Shown here piece by piece: positions 6,005 through 9,911 of a stretch of DNA of 9,911 nt. How positions within the stretch are numbered: position 1 is the first letter of the stretch; every line of letters starts with the position of its first letter. Under the pieces are notes generated by a model that was not told the origin of the DNA, did no database searches, and worked only from the letters and a program-made list of their open reading frames with translations. Source of the DNA: an uncultured Alistipes sp. (GTDB lineage Bacteria; Bacteroidota; Bacteroidia; Bacteroidales; Rikenellaceae); the NCBI GenBank assembly GCA_900770585.1, contig CAAGKW010000027.1, positions 1 through 9,911 of the forward strand. Reading direction: 5' to 3'. Position numbers and translations under genes: made by a program.

Positions 6005-7312
6005 TTAGTCGATCTTGTATCGTGCGAACCAGTAGTCCTCGCCGAACATCGACATACCGACCGAGATCTTGAAGTAGTTGTCGCGGATCATACCGTTGGC
6101 CAACGTTCCTCGGCGGGCATACTCCAAACCTACGTCGATCGACGATGTGCCGAACAGTTTGATCGGGATACCGACACCGAATGTTACCGCCATTTCGGGG
6201 AGTTTGTTTCCGTGGAAGGTCATATATGACTGACCGTAGCGGGCACCGAAACGGTACGACCAGCGGTTCAGCGGGCGGCGCACATCGCCTCGGTTGGGGG
6301 TGAACTGCACACCTGCTTTATAAGTATGGGTATTGGTGTAACCCACCTGATTTATCTCATCATACTCGTTTTTGCTCTCCCAATCCTGGTAAACGTAGTC
6401 GAAACCTGCAACCCATTTGGTGCTATGGTAGTAGATACCAGCGCTGATTGAGCGGGGCAGAGCGATGGGGCTAACGCCCTGAGTCAGTTTCACGGTATCG
6501 CCGTAGATGTTGTTCGACGACACGAAGTGCTTCGACTTTGCCTTCAACTCACCACCGAAATCGTATACGGCACCCACGGTCAACGCCGTCTTGGGCTTCA
6601 TAATGATGTGGTACTGAACGCCTACGTTACCCATTACGCGTGCAACGCTGAGGTTATCCAGAGCTGCGGCCGACGAGTATGCGCCCTGACCTGCGGTGAT
6701 TGCGGTGATTCGGGTCGTGTACGAGCGGTCGAGATCGCCTACGTAGAAGAGTGCCGACGCACCGATAAAGAATCGCTTGAACGGCTCCCAGCCCATAGCC
6801 AACTTAGCTTCGGTGATCGAGCCTTCGCCCATATGGTAGTAATCAACGTAGCCGAGATCGGCAACAACATCGGGGTTTTTCTCCTCGGTCAAAATTCGGT
6901 AACCGACACTGCTATACGGTGTTACGCTGACGCTCATACCCAATCGCTTGGTGATCGGGAACTGAATTGCGATGTCGCGCACGTTGAACGTGTTGAAGCT
7001 TGTTTTGACGTCGCCCTGCTTCGAGTAGATGTTCTGGCCTTCTGTGGCGAAGTTGAAGATGAACGACTGCTGCATCGTGTTGCCTAACGCTGCGGGGTTC
7101 AGCGGGTTATAAACCAAGTTGCTCTGCATTGCTACACCCACGCCACCCATCGAGCGTTGTGCCACCGTACCGGGTGTATGGAGTTCACCTACGCCATAGA
7201 GAGAGTAGGGCGAAAAAGCATTCAAGCTGTTCTCCTGGGCGCGGAGCACCGAGGGAGCAACTGCAAAAGCCGCCGTAGCGAGCAGGAAAAATATGTTTCT
7301 AAAAAAGCGCAT
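6005..7312 (-). CDS. Putative outer-membrane beta-barrel protein (FadL/porin-like), function unknown
   Basis: The 435-residue product has a signal peptide (MRFFRN, hydrophobic 7-19, cleavage expected at VLRA-QEN between 25 and 26) and a mature part of alternating beta strands with many Gly and aromatic residues, as in outer-membrane barrels. The mature N-terminus, NAFSPYSLYGVGEL followed by RSMGGVGVAM and NPLNPAALG, is a pattern common in Bacteroidota FadL-like or PorV-like barrels. Examples of strand-like segments are MSVSVTPYSSVGYRI, FFIGASALFYVG, SISAGIYYHSTKWVAGFDYVY, MAVTFGVGIPIKL and YFKISVGMSM. It ends in EDYWFARYKID, not in the classical terminal Phe. I chose the ATG at 7312; a TTG three codons upstream is in frame but would only add MKL. 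The protein is probably the first gene of the envelope cluster, with a candidate promoter 50 bp upstream. The substrate or role cannot be read from the sequence. Confidence 0.85.
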   Translation of the reverse strand: MRFFRNIFFLLATAAFAVAPSVLRAQENSLNAFSPYSLYGVGELHTPGTVAQRSMGGVGVAMQSNLVYNPLNPAALGNTMQQSFIFNFATEGQNIYSKQGDVKTSFNTFNVRDIAIQFPITKRLGMSVSVTPYSSVGYRILTEEKNPDVVADLGYVDYYHMGEGSITEAKLAMGWEPFKRFFIGASALFYVGDLDRSYTTRITAITAGQGAYSSAAALDNLSVARVMGNVGVQYHIIMKPKTALTVGAVYDFGGELKAKSKHFVSSNNIYGDTVKLTQGVSPIALPRSISAGIYYHSTKWVAGFDYVYQDWESKNEYDEINQVGYTNTHTYKAGVQFTPNRGDVRRPLNRWSYRFGARYGQSYMTFHGNKLPEMAVTFGVGIPIKLFGTSSIDVGLEYARRGTLANGMIRDNYFKISVGMSMFGEDYWFARYKID

Positions 7313-7361
7313 TAGTTTCAAATATTCAAACAGATATGGATAAAATCTCCAATCGTAACTG

Positions 7362-7392
7362 CAAATATCGTGTTTTTAATTTGTATTGCAAA
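7362..7392 (-). promoter_or_regulatory. Candidate Bacteroidota-type promoter for the envelope cluster
   Basis: On the minus strand a perfect -33 box TTTG (7389-7392) is followed after exactly 19 bp by GATATTTG (7362-7369), which matches the -7 consensus TAnnTTTG at all fixed positions except the first T. Start of transcription would be near 7357, leaving a leader of about 45 nt before the ATG at 7312. It lies in the 96-bp gap after mfd, the only sensible place for the main promoter of the downstream genes. No experimental support is available here. Confidence 0.55.
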
Positions 7393-7408
7393 ATTTTACG
7401 GTAAAAAA

Positions 7409-9911
7409 TCAATTTTTGGCCCCATTGTTCTCCGTTTTTGCCGTTTCGGAGCGCAGTGAGTACAGTGTTTGCCACGCTGATTCGATACTGTTTATAGCTC
7501 TAACGGTCATTGCGAGGCGATTATTGTTTTGGCGCAGCACAAATTTTTGCGGACGGGCCGTTATGGCGCGCAGAAGGTTCATAAATGTGTCGCTTTTGAA
7601 GTAGGGAGATTGCTGATTTGCAACGAAATGAACGATCATCAAGCCGTTTTTGACCTTCACGCGCTCCAAACCGAGTGCGATAGCCTCGCGACGCAACCTC
7701 ACCACGTTCATCAGCTCCGAGGCCTCGCGCGGCAGCGGACCGAAACGGTCGATCAATCGCTGCTCGAACGATTGCAGATCCTCCTCGCGGGTCAGGTTGT
7801 CCAATTCGCGGTAAAGGCGCAGTTTTTCGGCCGCCTGACCGATATACGTGTCGGGCAACAGAGCCTGCACGTCGGTGTCGATCGTGGTATCTTCGACGTA
7901 TCGAACTTCGTTGTCGCCCTTCGCAAATTGTTCTGCATCAGGCAGATCGTGCATATCGACGCCCTCGCTGCGCAACTCGGCCATTGCCTCGGCCAGAATC
8001 TTCTGGTAGGTTTCGAAACCGATGTCGGCGATGTAACCGCTCTGTTCGGCGCCGAGCAGGTTGCCTGCGCCACGAATATCGAGGTCCTGCATCGCGATGT
8101 TGAATCCCGAACCCAGGTCCGAGAACTCCTCGATGGCTCGCAGACGGCGACGGGCATCGTCCGTGAGCAACTCCTCGGGGGGCGAGAGCAGATAGCAATA
8201 GGCCTTCTTGTCCGATCGGCCCACGCGACCGCGCATCTGGTGTAACTCGCTGAGTCCGAACTTATGAGCTCCGTCGATGATGATCGTATTGGCGTTCGGA
8301 ATGTCGATTCCGTTCTCGACGATCGAGGTTGCGATCAGCACGTCGAACTCGCCATAGATGAAGTCCATAATGAGCTTCTCCATATCCTGCGCATTCATAC
8401 GTCCGTGACCGATTGCCGTGCGTGCCTTGGGGCAGACGCGGGCGATCATACCCTGAATCGAGAGCAGATCGTCGATACGGTTGTGGACGAAATAGACCTG
8501 ACCACCGCGTGCCAACTCCGCTTCGATCGCCTCGCGAATAATCTCCTCGCCAAACAGATGTGACTCAGTGACAATGGGTTGGCGGTTGGGCGGTGGTGTC
8601 GAAATGACCGACAGATCGCGCGAGCCCATCAGCGAGAACTGCAACGTACGCGGAATGGGCGTTGCGGTCAGCGTCAGCGTGTCGACATTGACGCTCATCT
8701 GGCGCAACTTCTCCTTCGCGCCCACGCCGAATTTCTGTTCTTCGTCGATGATCAGCAGACCCAAGTCCTTGAACTTGACGTTCTTACCCAATATTTTGTG
8801 TGTTCCGATCAGAATGTCGATCTTGCCTGCCTCCAAGTCGGCCAACGTTGTGGTGACGTCGCGGGTCGATTTGGTGCGACTCAGGTGCTCGATACGCACG
8901 GGGAACTCGCGCAGACGGTGCGAGAAGGTGCGGTAGTGCTGCAACGAGAGGATCGTCGTCGGCACCAAAACTGCCACCTGCTTGCCGTCGGTTACAGCCT
9001 TAAATGCCGCACGTACAGCCACTTCGGTCTTGCCGAAACCCACGTCGCCACACACCAATCGATCCATCGGGCGGGTCGACTCCATATCCTGCTTGATGGC
9101 CTCGACCGCCTTCTGCTGGTCGGGCGTATCTTCGTACTCGAACGATGCCTCCAACTCGTGTTGCAGGTATCCGTCGGCCGAAAATGCAAAGCCCGGCGTC
9201 GCCTTGCGCTTGGCATAGAGGGCGATTAGCTCGCGAGCTATATCCTTGACTGCCTTCTTGGTAGCGTTCTTCAACTTCTGCCAAGCGCCCGTGCCGAGCT
9301 TGTAGATCTTCGGGGGCTCGCTGTCGCCCGCCTTGTATCGCGCGATGCGGTGCAACGAGTGGACATTGACCAGCAACACGTCGCCATCACGATAGACCAA
9401 CTTGATCGACTCGAACTGCTTGCCATTCTCGACCGTCTTGACCAGACCACCGAAACGACCCACACCGTGATCGACGTGAACAACATAGTCGCCCACCTTC
9501 AATGCGTTCAGCTCGGCCACCGTAAGACTCTCATCGCGAGCTATTTCGCCACGCAAACGATAGCGGTGATAGCGGTCGAAAATCTGGTGATCGGTGTAGC
9601 AACACATCTTCAATCGAGGCCACACAAATCCCTCGTGCAAGGTCAGCGACAGGGGCGAGAAACGCACCGAAGCGCGCCCCGTTTGGCGGAAAACGTTTGT
9701 CAGGCGCTCGATCTGCGCCTTGTTTTCCGAGAGGATATACGATGTGAAACCCTGCATTGCGCGCGCCGTCAGGTCGTCGGCCAGCAGTGCAAAGTTCTTA
9801 TTGAAAGCGGGTTGGGGCGAGGTGGCGAAGTCGATCGTACACTCTGCCACGCGACCAATGCCCTCCGAGCGGTGCATCAACATCACCGCCTTGCGGCTGT
9901 CGGCCATAAAC
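7409..9911 (-). CDS. mfd: Transcription-repair coupling factor Mfd, C-terminal part (cut by the window edge)
   Basis: Mfd pushes RNA polymerase stalled at DNA damage off the template by ATP-driven translocation and recruits UvrA, starting nucleotide-excision repair in the cytoplasm. Of a protein of usually about 1,100-1,150 residues, the last 832 codons after an internal Met at 9907 are visible. The frame stays open to the window edge, so the UvrB-like N-terminal modules (D1-D2) lie outside. Positions below count from that Met. The RNA-polymerase-interacting domain begins with LKVGDYVVHVDHGVGRF (136-152). The translocase has Walker A GDVGFGKT (287-294), motif Ia VLVPTT (313-318), DEEQ (388-391), TATPIPRT (414-421), ATSIVENGIDIP (526-537) and QMRGRVGR (557-564). 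The translocation motif follows, with SGFNIAMQDLDIRGAGNLLG at 600-619. The regulatory C-terminal D7 domain is at about 660-815. No frameshift or missing catalytic residue is seen. The gene ends in TGA with no convincing terminator after it. Confidence 0.97.
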   Translation of the reverse strand, partial: FMADSRKAVMLMHRSEGIGRVAECTIDFATSPQPAFNKNFALLADDLTARAMQGFTSYILSENKAQIERLTNVFRQTGRASVRFSPLSLTLHEGFVWPRLKMCCYTDHQIFDRYHRYRLRGEIARDESLTVAELNALKVGDYVVHVDHGVGRFGGLVKTVENGKQFESIKLVYRDGDVLLVNVHSLHRIARYKAGDSEPPKIYKLGTGAWQKLKNATKKAVKDIARELIALYAKRKATPGFAFSADGYLQHELEASFEYEDTPDQQKAVEAIKQDMESTRPMDRLVCGDVGFGKTEVAVRAAFKAVTDGKQVAVLVPTTILSLQHYRTFSHRLREFPVRIEHLSRTKSTRDVTTTLADLEAGKIDILIGTHKILGKNVKFKDLGLLIIDEEQKFGVGAKEKLRQMSVNVDTLTLTATPIPRTLQFSLMGSRDLSVISTPPPNRQPIVTESHLFGEEIIREAIEAELARGGQVYFVHNRIDDLLSIQGMIARVCPKARTAIGHGRMNAQDMEKLIMDFIYGEFDVLIATSIVENGIDIPNANTIIIDGAHKFGLSELHQMRGRVGRSDKKAYCYLLSPPEELLTDDARRRLRAIEEFSDLGSGFNIAMQDLDIRGAGNLLGAEQSGYIADIGFETYQKILAEAMAELRSEGVDMHDLPDAEQFAKGDNEVRYVEDTTIDTDVQALLPDTYIGQAAEKLRLYRELDNLTREEDLQSFEQRLIDRFGPLPREASELMNVVRLRREAIALGLERVKVKNGLMIVHFVANQQSPYFKSDTFMNLLRAITARPQKFVLRQNNNRLAMTVRAINSIESAWQTLYSLRSETAKTENNGAKN

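Noticed and set aside
7313..7321. TTG start adding three residues to the barrel protein
   Set aside because: The ATG at 7312 gives a complete signal peptide, and ATG is far more likely than TTG. Nothing upstream favours the longer form.
7404..7417. A/T-only dyad AAAAA-TCAA-TTTTT at the mfd stop as a terminator
   Set aside because: The stem contains no G-C pair, would be unstable, and includes the stop codon itself.
1..9911. Mobile elements, CRISPR arrays, tRNA or rRNA genes, defence or secretion islands
   Set aside because: I read both strands for transposase-like frames, regularly spaced repeats, tRNA-like folds and abrupt composition changes and saw none. The window is packed with housekeeping and envelope genes on one strand.

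Overview
The window looks like ordinary chromosomal core DNA of a Bacteroidota bacterium, most likely a member of the Bacteroidales. A moderately GC-rich relative of Alistipes (Rikenellaceae) is my best guess, not a proven one. The reasons are: putative promoters of the Bacteroidota type (TTTG ... TAnnTTTG), A/T-rich leaders without strong Shine-Dalgarno sequences, a lipoprotein-type LptC, a FadL/porin-like outer-membrane protein whose N-terminal motif is typical of the phylum, and a gene order (outer-membrane protein, TPR protein, lptC, CNNM/CorC protein, PpiD-like protein) that I recall as common in Bacteroidales.

All six genes lie on the minus strand, so transcription runs from right to left. 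On the far right (7409-9911) is the C-terminal three quarters of mfd, the transcription-repair coupling factor, cut by the window edge. It is followed by a 96-bp gap holding a good candidate promoter. Then comes an envelope gene cluster: a secreted beta-barrel-like protein (6005-7312), a secreted TPR protein (4582-5922), the lipoprotein LptC (3750-4556, only 25 bp after the TPR gene), a CNNM/CorC-type membrane protein with paired CBS domains (2351-3610), and a membrane-anchored PpiD/SurA-like folding factor (108-2177). A strong stem-loop with T-tracts at 44-86 closes the unit. A second candidate promoter, with a 14-bp palindrome between its two boxes, lies before the ppiD-like gene, so that gene may also be transcribed alone.

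The working picture is an operon for building and maintaining the envelope. LptC takes part in moving LPS from the inner to the outer membrane. The PpiD-like protein helps newly exported proteins fold in the periplasm. The CNNM/CorC protein is probably linked to divalent-cation transport. The TPR and barrel proteins have no assigned role, but their position suggests they serve the same process.

I found no mobile element, CRISPR array, RNA gene, toxin-antitoxin pair or defence system, and I do not think the window holds a new system. The more interesting details are the PpiD-like protein, whose parvulin domain appears to have lost its active-site histidines and which carries four parvulin-like end modules; the long extra tail on LptC; the palindrome in the ppiD promoter; and the strict avoidance of TTA, CTA and TCA codons in two of the genes, which produces long false ORFs on the opposite strand.
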